DNA of 64,000 bases from Heliopora coerulea. Taxonomy: Eukaryota > Cnidaria > Anthozoa > Scleralcyonacea > Helioporidae. The notes below the pieces were generated by a model. It worked only from the letters and a program-made list of their open reading frames with translations, did not search any database and was not told the origin of the DNA. The position numbers and the translations under genes are program-made. The DNA is taken from NCBI GenBank assembly GCA_030142905.1, contig JASJOG010000055.1, positions 169,501-233,500 of the forward strand, read 5' to 3'. Positions 20,942-32,320 of this stretch are shown here, in pieces. Position 1 is the first letter of the stretch; each line of letters starts with the position of its first letter.

Positions 20942-23610
20942 GAGAAACTAACAAGGATTCCCCCAGTAATGGCGAATGAAGAGGGAACAGGTCAAATTTG
21001 AAATCTCATTTGTTTTCAACGGCGAATTGTAGATTCGAGAAATACTTTCCAGATGAATCGACCTTGCCTAAGTTGCTTGGAACAGCACACCATAGAGGGT
21101 GACAACCCCGTAAGTGGCAAGGTTCGATCTTCGGCGATGTGCTTTCCAAGAGTCGGGTTGTTTGGGATTGCAGCCTAAAATGGGTGGTAAACTCCATCTA
21201 AAGCTAAATGCAGGCGCGAGGCCGATAACAAACAAGTACCGTGAGGGAAAGATGAAAAGGACTTTGTAAAGAGAGTTAAAGAGTACGTGAACCCGTTGAA
21301 AGGGAAGCGAATGGAGATAGCAATTCACCTTGCCAGATTCAGTCTTTTGCACTCCATGACATGCGTGCACTCGATCTTCGTAGACGAATCGAGTTCAGAT
21401 GTGGGACGTTGGCGGCGCACTTCTGGTAGGCGAGCATTAACTTTGGTTACCCTGCGAGCCAGAAGGCCATGAGGAAGGTAGATCTTTTGGGATGGTTAAG
21501 CCTTGCGATCGCATGTCTCTTGGGTAACTGTGGCCTGTCACAGCGTGTGCCTCCCTTTTGGGTGGGCTGGTGTCCTGTTTTGTTGGTCCGGTTGTCAACT
21601 GTGGCGGACGGCACGCCTGTGCACTCGAACCGCTGTTGGTCAACAGGGCAGTGAACGCACACTACGCGCTGAGGACATTGGCATCCATACGGCTCTATCC
21701 AACCTGTCTTGAAACACGGACCAAGGAGTCTAATATGTGTGCCAGTCTCTGGGTGATCGAAACCTGTGGGCGCAATGAAACTAAAAGCAGCTTTGGTTGC
21801 TGAGGTGAGAAGCCCTTCCTTCTTGGAGAGGCCGCATCATTGACTGACCTATTCTACTCTTAGAAAGGTTTGAGTAAGAGCGTACATGTTGGGAACCGAA
21901 AGATGGTGAACTATTCCTGAATAGGGTGAAGCCAGAGGAAACACTGGTGGAAGCTTGTAGCGATTCCTGCGTGCAAATCGATCGTCGAATTTGGGTATAG
22001 CGGCGAAAGACTAATTGAACCATCTAGTAGCTGGTTCCCTCCAAAGTTTCCCTTAGGATAGCTGGAGCTGGGATGCAGTTTTATCAGGTAAAGCGAATGA
22101 TTAGAGGTCTTAGGGTCAAAATGACCTTAATCTATTCTCAAACTTTAAATTGGTAAGAAGTCTGACTTGCTTAACTGAAGCCAGACATTCGAATGCGAGC
22201 TCTTAGTGGACCATTTTTGGTAAGCAGAACTGGCGATGCGGGATGAACCGAACGCTGAGTTAAGGTGCCCAAGTCGACACTCAACAGACCCCACAAAAGG
22301 TGTTGGTTGATATTGACAGCAGGACGGTGGCCATGGAAGTCTGAATCCGCTAAGGAGCGTGTAACAACTCACCTGCCGAATCAACTAGCCCTGAAAATGG
22401 ATGGTGCTCAAGCGTAGCACCTATACTTGGCCGTCGGAACAAGTGCGAAGTTCCGACGAGTAGGAGGGTGTGGAGGTCATGACGCAGGCTTTGGCACAAG
22501 CCAGGGTGAAACAGCCTCTGGTCCAGATCTTGGTGGTAGTAGCAAATATTCAAATGAGAACTTTGAAGACTGAAATGGAGAAAGGTTCCATGTGAACAGC
22601 AGTTGGACATGGGTTAGTCGATCCTAAGAGATAGGGAAATTCCGTTACAAAGTGCCCAATTTTGCACCACCTATTGAAAGGGAATTGGGTTAATATTCCC
22701 GAACCAGAACAGGGATACTGCCACCTAGTGGCGCCAGCGGTAACACAACCAAACTCGAAGTCGGCAAGAGCCCCAGGAAGAGTTCTCTTTTCTTTTTAAC
22801 GGGCTGTCACCCTGAAACCAGTTTAGCCAGAGATTGGGTTTCATGTCCGGTAAAGCCCCACACTTCTTGTGGGGTCTCGTGCTCTTTCGACGGCCCTTGA
22901 AAATCCGAGGGAGTCGTTCATTTTCTTATCTGGTCGTACTCATAGCCGCAGCAGGTCTCCAAGATGAGCAGCCTCTAGTTGATAGAACAATGTACATAAG
23001 GGAAGTCGGGAAAATGGATCCGTAACTTCGGGAAAAGGATTGGTTCTAAGGGTTGGGTCTGTCGGGCTGGGACTTGTAGAGTGAGTGGAACTGCTAGTGC
23101 AGCCATCTCAGTGGTGGTCTTTAATTGGAGAGGTGCGCTGGCAGTTCCATCCTTTAGGTTAATGAAATACGACTTGTTATTGAGTATAAAAAGTATAGAA
23201 TTGCTAGGAATAATTGTTTTGGAGAGAGGATTTAAAACTTGGATGCATCATAGAAGATCTACATATCGGGTGCATGAAGAGGATGAAAGATTACAACGTG
23301 AAGAACTCTTGGAGGATGGATAAGGCGGCTTGAAGTTATGCAAATAATAATGAGAAGAATATTTCTAACAAATACTCGAAAGCCGTATTTTTCTATACTA
23401 TATTTATAATCTTACAATTTTGTATTTTAATTATTTGAGGGAAGGCTACTCATTAAGCCTGAATATACTTGTATCATTCAATAAAGGTATCATATAGCCA
23501 AATGCCTCGTCATCTAATTAGTAACACGCATGAATGGATTAACGAGATTCCCACTGTCCCTGTCTATTATCTAGCGAAACCACAGCCAAGGGAATGGGCT
23601 TGGCAGCAAC

Positions 23611-23646
<36 letters not shown>

Positions 23647-24039
23647 CCTGTCTGTGAAAAAACATGAGAGGTGTAGAATAAGTGGGAGGAGCAATCTGCA
23701 AGTGAAATACCACCACTCTTATTGTTTTTTTACTTATTCGGTGAAGCAGAGCTGGACGTCACGTCCACATTTTAGTGTTAAGATCGCTTTTTTGCAGGTC
23801 GATCCGAACCAAAGACACTGTCAGGTTGGGAGTTTGGCTGGGGCGGCACAACTGTCAAATGATAACACAGGTGTCCTAAGGTGAGCTCCATGTGAATGGA
23901 AATCTCATGTAGAACAAAAGGGTAAGAGCTCACTTGATTTTGATTTTCAGAATGAATACAAACTGTGAAAGCATGGCCTATTGATCCCTTAGTCTTTATG
24001 ACTTTTAAGCTAGGGGTGTCAGAAAAGTTACCACAGGGA
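20875..24039 (+). rRNA. 28S rRNA, decayed, interrupted and 3'-truncated
   Basis: It starts at TCAGATCAGGTAAGATTACCC and runs through CGCTGAATTTAAGCATATTA, the D-domains and TGTCAGAAAAGTTACCACAGGGA. It is interrupted by an R2 fragment (about 23115-23494) that also replaced roughly 200 nt of conserved core. It stops at 24039 inside the conserved CCACAGGGA/TAACTGGC segment; sequence from 24040 is unrelated. CG to TG/CA changes occur (for example AGTAATGGCGAATG near the 5' end). It cannot yield a functional rRNA. Confidence 0.92.
23115..23494 (+). mobile_element. 5'-truncated R2 non-LTR retrotransposon
   Basis: The 3' junction lies exactly at TAGCCAAATGCC (23495), the canonical R2 site in 28S. 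Upstream is an open frame ending at 23323 with NWRGALAVPSF, LELLGIIVLERG-like spacing and an Arg-rich tail, which resembles the C-terminal end of R2 proteins. A 3' UTR of about 170 bp follows, ending CAATAAAGGTATCATA. The 5' junction is somewhere between 23080 and 23130, with loss of 28S sequence, typical of 5'-truncated target-primed insertion. Confidence 0.75.
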
Positions 24040-24329
24040 CAAGCGGCGACTTCAAAAGAAAGTTTTAAAGCTTATTCCCAACCCATCCCAGCCATCCCAA
24101 ATATATATAAACACTTTGCTGACAAGTACAAAGTTACTGGGTTTAAAGTGTCTTTTTTGTTAGTTACGTCTTGGTGACTCTAGCCTAATTATTTTTGTGC
24201 AAGTGGATATTTAAAAAATTATGATTTTAAACAGTAAAATATAGCATAGTTCCGTGTTTGTGTTGGAGCACGGGAAGTTAGACATCCTTTATATTTTCTT
24301 GTGTCTTCTTGTTAAAATATTTTTAAAAT
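24040..24329. other. sequence replacing the 28S 3' end, unidentified
   Basis: It begins CAAGCGGCGACTTC directly after the 28S break. It is AT-rich with a TATATATAA stretch and no ORF. It could be the left end of an element inserted in 28S, or the far side of a rearrangement. Confidence 0.45.
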
Positions 24330-25820
24330 CAACTGATGTAAATCATTGTGAAAAAGTAGACATGCCTAAGTATATTCTTTGATGCTTTCAAAGGAATGTT
24401 TTCAGCAATTTTGGTATGCAGCATAGCTCTATTTAATATTTTCAGGATTCATTTTTTAATAAACTTTTACCTATACTTATAAAAGAAAATGACATTTGAT
24501 TCCAGTGTTGCTCTCACCAGATTAACTAGTTTGAAACCATATTGTGCTAAATATTTTCTGAAAACCATACAAATACTTTGACCAACTTTCCAAACAGTGG
24601 TAAAAATGTTTCATTTTATTCCACTGGTGAACTTGGGAAAATCATTTCATGTGGTTCCTGTATAATATATCAATGTTTTTCCTAGGAAACTCACATAAAA
24701 AAATTTACAAAATGTATATATACTTAAGTTTAAGCTTTCTAATTGCTAATGCCACATGTGGAAAAAATTTTGGCATTTAGAATCCCATCATGTATTATTT
24801 TCATCATTATTTTCTGAATATTATTAAATGAATAATTGACACTGAAACATAACATTCTCTTGTAGTTTTATTCAGGAAGCATTACCTGCTCACCAGTCAT
24901 ATTTTGCTCAATGTTAGGTCTAAACCATAGAGAGTAAGTGATGAATTTTGCAAAAGCTATGTCCAATAGTTAATTTTCTTAAACTGAATAATTTTACAAA
25001 ATTATTTCATGTGCTTTCTTCTTAAATTATTTTTTTACCAACTAATGAAAACCATTGAGAAATTGTATACTTGCCTATGTATATTATTTCTCATTAGCAA
25101 AGAAATGTATTCACCAATTTTGATAGCCAAAAGACCACTATGTAATATTCTTATGATTATTTTCTGAATAAACTTTTACCCATGTATACTTGTAGCAGAA
25201 AATAACATTTGCTTGCACTGTTGCTCTCACAAGATTAACCAGTTTGAAACCATATTGTGCTCAATATTTGCTCTAAGCCATACAAATACTTTGACTAACT
25301 TTCCAAACAGTGGCACAAATATTTCATTTTATTCCACTAGACAACTTGACAAAAACATCTCATCTGGTGCCTTTATTTTTTCAAGGTTTTCTCAAGAAAA
25401 GTCATGTAAAGGATTTACAAAATCTATAGATACTTACGTTTAACCATTCTAATTGCCAAGACTACATGTATAACAACTTTGGTATCTAAGAAACCAGAAT
25501 GTAATATTTCCATGGTTATTTTCTGATTAAATTCTAATGCATGATACACACTTAAAAATAACATTGCCTTCTAGTGTTATTCTAAAAACATTACATGCTT
25601 ACCAGCCATATCTTGCTCAATGTTATGTCTAAACTATAGAATACAAATGAGTAATTTTCAAGAAGCTATGGCCAGTAGTTCATTTTCTTGTGCTGGATAA
25701 TTTGATAAAATTATGTCATGTGTTTTCTCTTGAAATTATTTTTTAATACCAACTGATGAAAACCATTCAGAAAGTGTATACTTGCTTAAGTATATTATTT
25801 CTCGTTATCAAAGGAATGTT
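24330..25820. repeat. dimeric AT-rich satellite, about 2 x 355 bp
   Basis: Segments starting near 24361, 25074 and 25785 match (cctaagtatatt, AATAAACTTTTACC, GTTTGAAACCATATTGTGCT, TTTCCAAACAGTGG), giving a period of about 712 bp. The two halves of each period are themselves similar (TTGCTCTCACCAG against CCTGCTCACCAG followed by ATATTGTGCTAA against ATTTTGCTCAAT). The third unit is cut after about 36 bp by the Polinton terminus at 25821. Confidence 0.82.
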
Positions 25821-26370
25821 AGTAGTCTGTAAAGTCCGGGGACCGGCACATTTTTCAACACATTTTCAAAATGGGTCAAAATTTTTCAAAGTGATGCAGG
25901 GAAATCCCCTAACACAGCAGGCTGATAAATTCCAAACATTCCAAACATGCTTAATCTCCCTAACAACCAGCCTAACTCAATGTCAACAAAAAAACTATTT
26001 TCGGATTTGCCGGTTGTTAGGGATATCTGGAATGTATGGAATGTGGGGAAATCCCTCAACATCAGGTTTGGGGAATCACCTTTTTCCTAATGATGCCATT
26101 TCCAGCCGCTTCCAGGAATTTGATAACGTTACTGGGAATTTCATCAACATTTTTCAGTGTCACAGGGGAATCACCCAAAGAACATTGCAGAGTATTTTTC
26201 GCATACCATACATGCCTAATCTCTCTCAACATACCAACCTAACTCGATGTCAACAAAAAAAAAAATTATTTCACTCATGCCGGTTCTTGGGGATATCTGG
26301 AATGTATGGAATGCGGGGGACAGCGTCGCTGCTAAAGTCCCTCAACATCAGGTTTGGGGAATTACCTTAT
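25821..26370. repeat. Polinton terminal repeat, pol end of the outer element
   Basis: It starts AGTAGTCTGTAAAGTCCGGGG, as do the other three Polinton ends (36049, 43083 and, inverted, 60300). It contains internal 250-300-bp units with the hairpin arms CCCTAACAACC / GGTTGTTAGGG flanked by CATTCC / GGAATG. Left flank is satellite DNA. Confidence 0.88.
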
Positions 26371-26429
26371 TTTTGACACAATTTTAAGCAATAAGCCCAT
26401 ATGCTAAACAGCTTCACTGATAAATTATT

Positions 26430-29400
26430 TTATGGTTTAAATCCGAATATATTCTCATAAGTGCTAATCATTTCATTCATGTAATGTCCATGTGCTAATG
26501 TATCTATTTTATTTTCAAGTATTATTCTTGTATCATCTTTTGCTGACAATGCAATTTTTTCTATACTTTCAGTATACAATTCATGATTTCGATGTCTTAT
26601 TAAATTCATTTTTCTCATTTGTTCTTCTTCACTAAATAAGCAATCTTTATAATTTTGAAATGTTATATTTTTTTCAATAACATTTTTTTTAACACCTTTG
26701 TATCTTTTTGATTCTTTTTTATCGATTTTATAAGAATATAACTTTGCTCTGAGCCCTACAAATTCTTCTATTTGTTTACCACCGCACTCATCTTTCATCA
26801 TTCCAATTACTTTTTTATTTAAACCAGTTTTAATTCTGCTTTCATGGTCTTTTGGATAATTACTTGTGTCAAACATGTATTCAACATCTGGGGATATATC
26901 TTTATAAAAATCTTCAGTTTTAATTTCATACATTAAACTGTCAGTATCTGTAAATAACAGCATAGCATTTTCTCCATATTTTGGTTTAATATAATTATAA
27001 TGAAAATCATACATAAGAGTCTTGCTTATTCTTGCCAATATGCTCATTCTTAAATATATTGGTTTATCTAGCTTAATTTTTTTCTTATACATATGCACAA
27101 CATTAAAATTTTCAGAAAATATTGTTCTTTTGTCAAAATTAGTTTTTGAAAATAATTTTAATGCTTTTTCCTCTCTGTTAACTAATTGTATATCAACTCT
27201 GTTTCTAACATTCTCCATTGTTTTTCCAAAAACGGAATTATTCATGAGTTTGAAAAAGTCTTTTTCAAATTCATTTTTTTGCTTTTGTTCTCAGTTTTGT
27301 GTTTAAATCAATATATTTTTTAATAAAATCTTCTTCATGAAATTTAATACCTTTATGAATTTTTGTAATTTTTAATCCTAATTTTTCATATAATTTCAAA
27401 TTTTCACTATGTAAAACATATTTTTCTTTATTATTCAAATTTGAAATGAATTTTTCAACACCTCCGACTTTTAATCTTTCTGGTGCCAGCAGATATTCAT
27501 TATGTAAATCATGCAACTCTTCAGGATATTCCAAGTCAACTTCTAATATACATGAGAATTTATACCAATTTTGCAATTCTCTTTCATTCATCCATTTAAA
27601 ATCTCTCACAGGAAGTTTTTTACTCATTGCCCACCCATAAAGATTATTTGCATCTAAATAAGCAAGATATATGCTATCTTCTTCAGGATTATAACTTGTT
27701 CCCATATATTTATTATTCGCTTTTGCATATCTTTTTGTAATAGTGGAAATTCCCCCTCGAGTTCCATTTTCTACCATAAGGTACATTTGAGGGTCAGATA
27801 ATAAGTCCAATTCTACTCTGGTCATTTTTAACATTGCATCCCATGCCAAACCAGGACTTGTATAATACCAAGCTGGGTCTAGTTTATAATTTTCTTTACA
27901 AACTTTTCTAAAATTTTCAAAAACATCTGCCAAAAGTATCACATCAGTTTTCAAATATAGATCATGATATTCTCTCATATTTTTAATATTAAATTTTTTC
28001 CAAACATTTTGTGTATGCTCATAATCCTCCTCTGTTATATTTTCATCATTTAATTTTTAATAAAATTTTTCTTCATTTAATTTTTCAACACTATCAAACC
28101 AATCATATGGAAACACACCTTTTCTAGTTAATAATTCTCGCTCTTCTTTGTTGGAGTAAAATTTTTTCAAAATATTTAACCAAGTTTCCTAAGCTACTTT
28201 GCATAAATTTAAAACTATCAATAAATCTAATTTGTTTTTTTAACATTAATCGTTTCTTTGATTTTATACTTTAGCAGCTTTGAGCCGTTTATTTCACCAT
28301 TTTCATTATTAAATTCCTCATATTCAATAATATTTTCTTTACATCGACTTTTAAATTGTTTTTCTGTAATTAGTTTTTTAGATTCAAATTTATCAACAAT
28401 AATCTCTTTTGTAAAGCTAATATATTTTTCTTCTGTGTTGGGGATACAAACAAATGGCTGTCATAATTTTGTAAATTATGAAATATAACTGGAACAAATT
28501 TAGCCTTTTTCATTTTTGAATTACAAGTAATACAAGCAGCTCCACGATATTTTCTAGTATAATGACAATGATTGGCAACTTTATCGTTTTCAAATTCTTT
28601 AGCACAAGCATAACATTTCTCAGCTCTTTCAAATTTTTTTCTTTCTTTTGTTGTAAATATTATTTTTTTTTGAAATTTAAATTGTTCATGTATTTTTTTA
28701 ATGTTATTTTCTAAACTTTCTACAAATTTAGCTGAAACGTTTTCATCAGATTTTTTAGTGTATTTTACTAATTTTGGTTTAAATAAATTATCATCAAAAA
28801 ATTTTATCAAATAGCAATATCCAGACGGTTCATGTTTTTGAAATTGTTTTGTATTATCACCAATATTTTTTTCCTCATATTTTAAATTACATTCAAAATC
28901 TGCATAAATTACAAATGGAACATTGTGCATTCTTTCATAACTTTTAAACTTCAATTTTTCCTGTTTATTAGGATAAACAGTTTTTCCGCATTTATATTTT
29001 GAACAGTATTCCAAATGATTTTTAAGAGTTTTTTCATTTCTGAAATTTTGCAAACAATAATTGCAAATATGTCATTTTTCTTTATTTTTATTTACTTGAC
29101 TCGAAAATAATCTACTTATGTTTTTAATTAAGCAATAATGTTTATCACCATTTGCATTAGTTATTAACAATATGTTCACATGTGTGTTCACATGTGTGTT
29201 CACATGTTCTTCGTTCAATTTACTTACCCTCAAAGGAAAAATTTCATGCTTTTTATTTCCAAACCTTTCTTCTTCATTATATCCAAAGACATTAATTGAA
29301 ATATTATTTTTTTCAAATTTATCAATATCTGAAAATCCACATGGAAAATTAATTCCTTTAATATTAAAACCCTCAGCTTTCTTTTTTAAAATTTTTGTAA

Positions 29401-30330
29401 TTCTACCAGGATTTCTTAAATTTGGATTGGTTTTCAAAAGTTCATTTATTACCACACACCACAATAAACATTTTTGATCATCATTTTGTGGATTAATAAT
29501 TGCATTTTTATTTTTTAAAAATTTTGGGGTTGAAATAAAAGATGATGCAAGTAATCGTTGAATGTTATTAATATTAAGAATTATTTTTAAACTTTTATAA
29601 AATTTCCATAAACTTGAATTTTTTAAATATTCTTCAAAACTTAGAATAATTTTTTGAACCATTTTTTCATATATTTCATCAAAATTGCTTCCAGTAAAAA
29701 TTTCTTCATAATAGCTGTGAAAATGTGTTTTATCTGTTGTTTCTTCTCCAGTTGCGGGATTTGTTTTTTTCATTAAGCAAACAAAGGTTAATTGTTGTTT
29801 TGAACCTGCGGTTCTGAGAGCTTGAGCCTCTGGCTCTGAGCCCTTTGGGCGATCGCTCGATGTGCTTGGATTTTTTTTAAACTTTTCAATTACCAATGGC
29901 TTAATTTTTTCCAATAAGCTCAAAGGATCATGTAAAGACAATCCGGCTTTTTCCAAATCCATTTCATATCTTTTTGTAACATTCAAAGCTTCTTTATCCA
30001 GCTCAAACTTTGGATCAGACATTTGTGATTTTTCCTGTATTTTGTTAAATATATTTAAAACATTTTCTTTTAAATGATTATACCAATTTGTTATTTTTTC
30101 TGTTCCTTTGTTTACATTATTTCTATATTTATCAAATAAATTAAGTACTTTTTCTTTAGACTTTTCTCAATCAAACTTTTAATTTTTGAAACATATTTTG
30201 TTGGTTGTAATATATTTTTAAAATCATAACCAGGATTTGGTGTATCAAGTAAATTTCCTCTTTTAAAAACATTTTTTGGTTTTAATAAAGTTGTATTAAT
30301 ATTAGGGACATCTGTGTCCAATAAATTTTT
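26430..30330 (-). pseudogene. protein-primed type B DNA polymerase (outer element copy)
   Basis: Domains in order: N-terminal region with KCLLWCVVINELL and HYCLIKN, a C2H2-like finger, exonuclease motifs YADFECN, FHNLQNYDSH and YLKTD, a zinc/HNH-like CYACAKEF...NHCHYTRKYRGA segment, then polymerase motifs LDANNLYGWAM (A), MNNSVFGKTMEN (B) and FTDTDS (C), ending IFGFKP. This is the Polinton pPolB that copies the element. Lesions: frameshift near 30112, in-frame TGA at about 29072, frameshifts near 28370-28200, 27978-28060 and 27271. Catalytic residues survive. Confidence 0.92.
29168..29210 (-). repeat. 12-bp coding repeats (THVN) in pol
   Basis: Three tandem TGTTCACATGTG units encode HVNTHVNTHVN between the N-terminal region and the finger. 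The nested element has a longer, varied version (about 46640-46700), so the tract changes length in frame. Confidence 0.75.
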
Positions 30331-30395
30331 TGCTGTGTTTATTCTTTATTTATATGTTTATCTTTTCTTTAAAGGCAATCTGGCACGAAAAAAAA

Positions 30396-30425
30396 AAGAA
30401 TAAAAATCATCTGATTTTTATTCTT
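30396..30425. promoter_or_regulatory. perfect 14-bp hairpin upstream of pol
   Basis: AAGAATAAAAATCA, a 2-nt loop, then TGATTTTTATTCTT. The same hairpin is at 47884-47913 in the nested element although sequence on both sides differs. It lies between the pol 5' end and the 3' end of the preceding minus-strand gene, so a termination or processing signal is likely; this is inference. Confidence 0.55.
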
Positions 30426-30480
30426 AACCACTCTCTAAAGGTCCTTTATAATTAAATTTAAAAATATTAATAGATAAATT

Positions 30481-30768
30481 TCATTTTTTTGGTCTTGGTG
30501 CTGCACTGAAACCTTTGGTCGATTTCAAAATAGTTTTATAATTTGTGTAAAATTTTTCTTCGTTTTCGTAATCAATATCAAAATCACTAAAAATATAGAA
30601 TTTTTCTTCAAAATTGATTGAATATTCATGTGGCAATAATTGTCCTTCTCTAGAAAGTTTAGCAATTTTTTTTCTAAAAATATATTTTAGATCTTCGTTA
30701 TCATAATTTTCATAATTTTCTGGTTTTAAAAATATTTCAACAACTTTTTCTGAGACTACTTGATTCAT
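30481..30768 (-). CDS. conserved Polinton small acidic protein, 95 aa (unknown)
   Basis: Intact ORF starting MNQVVSEKVVEIFL and ending in a basic tail (SAAPRPKK). Middle part is rich in Tyr, Asp, Glu and Lys with no membrane segment. A shortened remnant of the same gene survives in the nested element at about 47960-48060, which supports it being real. I do not recognise the function. It lies just upstream of pol on the same strand. Confidence 0.6.
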   Translation of the reverse strand: MNQVVSEKVVEIFLKPENYENYDNEDLKYIFRKKIAKLSREGQLLPHEYSINFEEKFYIFSDFDIDYENEEKFYTNYKTILKSTKGFSAAPRPKK

Positions 30769-30810
30769 TGTTTTTTATTATATACAAATTTTTTCTTAAA
30801 AGCAAAATGT

Positions 30811-31151
30811 TTATTCAGCAAAAATCAAAAATTTTTTATCATTAATTTCCAAATCTTTTTTAGTTTTAATTCTGTACTTGATGCTTTATGCATTTAGGTT
30901 AAAATTTTTTGCAGCAGAATAAAGACTTTTAAATTTTAAAATTTCACCTGTTTCTTTGTTTATAATAATTACTGATTTTGTTTTTTTAATTTTTTCTCTA
31001 CAATATTTTTCAAAAATTTCAACAGGTTTACTAATTTCCAAACCTAGCATTTTTTCAAGCTCATTTTTGTTATAATTTTTATAATATTTTATTTTTTTTC
31101 TTTTGCAATATCTCTCAATTGCTTAATAGTATAATGACTTTGATTGTTCAT
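30811..31151 (-). pseudogene. small SAP-like / NUMOD-like DNA-binding protein, broken
   Basis: The frame starts MNNQSHYTIKQLRDIAKEKK, which resembles a SAP-type helix-extension-helix DNA-binding motif. After a frameshift in an A-run it continues IIINKETGEILKFKSLYSAA, resembling the NUMOD helix-turn-helix found beside homing endonucleases, and ends at a stop after FLIFAE. One more in-frame TAA lies after FNLNA. A role in DNA binding is inference from these resemblances. It is absent from the nested element, which has a deletion here. Confidence 0.5.
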
Positions 31152-31189
31152 TTATTATAAATAATTTTTTATTTAAGAACAAATTTTTT

Positions 31190-31498
31190 TTATTGAACAA
31201 AAATGAATAAGATAAAAGTTGGGAGTTTTCTTTTCCAAATCTTGTAAATTTTATGTAATTTAATTTCCAAATTTATTAAATTTTTAAAGTTTTCCATAAA
31301 ATTACAATTATAACCCTTGTGATGTAAATAAAAAAATAATGAATTATAATATTTATTAATTGCAATTTTAAATAAATTATATACATTTTCATCTTTTAAC
31401 CAATTATCATATTTTTTATCAATTTTTCTATTTTTACCATCTTTGATGTCTTTAAAATAATCTAATATAAATTCAAAAATTTTAATCAATTTAATCAT
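31190..31498 (-). CDS. Polinton hypothetical protein, 102 aa
   Basis: Open frame with aromatic and Lys/Asn-rich composition and a hydrophobic C-terminus (FILFIFVQ). A fragment matching its middle (DENVYNL...) survives at about 48060-48130 in the nested element. Function unknown. Its start overlaps the end of the short ORF upstream (31491-31574). Confidence 0.5.
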   Translation of the reverse strand: MIKLIKIFEFILDYFKDIKDGKNRKIDKKYDNWLKDENVYNLFKIAINKYYNSLFFYLHHKGYNCNFMENFKNLINLEIKLHKIYKIWKRKLPTFILFIFVQ

Positions 31499-31574
31499 GT
31501 AAAATTTTTATCGTTAAACCAAAAAGTAATATTGAAGAAATAATTATAATTTCAAACATTACAACAGGATCCAT
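31491..31574 (-). CDS. 27-aa single-membrane-segment micro-ORF
   Basis: It starts MDPVVMFEIIIISSILLFG and ends ILHD, mostly one hydrophobic segment. It overlaps the next gene's start by 8 bases, as in tight viral layouts. It is short enough to be chance; the membrane-like composition and position are the only support. Confidence 0.3.
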   Translation of the reverse strand: MDPVVMFEIIIISSILLFGLTIKILHD

Positions 31575-31605
31575 TTATTTATATACCATTATATAAATTT
31601 ATAAA

Positions 31606-32034
31606 CTATGTAGCCTCCTGAGATTCCTTCCAGAAAAAAAGCATCATTTGATCTGATGGTTTATAATAATCTTCCAATTTTGATTCATTTTTTGCTTTAG
31701 TATTGTACTCATGCTCTAAACTTTTCACGCGATTATTAATTTCTGCAAGAGTTTTCAAAGACATGTTTGTCTGATTTATATCTGCATTTGCATCAGATAA
31801 TTGTTGTCTTAGTTTTTCAATTTCTTCTTTTCTTTTCACTTGCTCTTCATACCATTTTTCTTTATCTTTTGCTAATTTTTCCATTGCTTCATTATGTCTT
31901 TTTATCTCTTTTTCATATCCAGTATGATTAAGTTTACTAAATAAAAATCCAGTGCCTGCAAAAGCAACTGCATTAAATAATCCTCCATTTACTATTTCCA
32001 TTTCTTTTTCTTTCATTTTTTTTATTTTGTTCAC
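31606..32034 (-). pseudogene. coiled-coil protein with membrane tail (outer copy, frameshifted end)
   Basis: After a short start it has a glycine-rich hydrophobic stretch (GGLFNAVAFAGTGFLFSKLN), then a heptad-rich coiled coil (residues about 45-110). The nested copy (48174-48587) ends in a membrane segment; here a small deletion after YYKPSDQM shifts the frame and removes it. It is probably a virion or membrane-associated structural protein; function is not known to me. The gene is conserved between the two elements at high identity. Confidence 0.6.
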
Positions 32035-32061
32035 ACGCTTTGCTTCACTTGCTTTGCTGTT

Positions 32062-32295
32062 TTATTGTTTGAAAGGATCCATAGGAAGCCACTTTTTGTC
32101 TTGTGCATGTTTAAATCAAAGTGTTGATAATCCTACAGTTGCTGTAAGTTTTAAAGTAGGCACTAAACTAGCTGGAGTTGCCAAACCATCACTAAATACT
32201 CTTCTTGTTATCATTCCAACACCCACAGCACCCAATGTAATTAGTGTAGAATCATATAATTCGTTCATAACTTCTTCTCTATTCATTTCGGTCAT
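32062..32295 (-). pseudogene. 77-aa small hydrophobic Polinton protein, nonsense copy
   Basis: The frame starts MTEMNREEVMNELYDSTLIT and ends WLPMDPFKQ, as in the intact nested copy at 48671-48904. A TGA (about 32121) replaces a glycine codon within the central hydrophobic segment. Function unknown; one possible membrane segment. Confidence 0.6.
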
Positions 32296-32320
32296 TTATT
32301 TATATACATAAAAAATTTTT

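Noticed and set aside
20103..23025. Many ORFs of 60-100 aa across 18S and 28S
   Set aside because: They are frames within rRNA genes; the DNA is fully explained by rRNA.
24040..24110. Group I intron start at the 28S break
   Set aside because: The site is used by introns elsewhere, but I could not find the conserved P, Q, R, S core or a matching 3' end before 15602.
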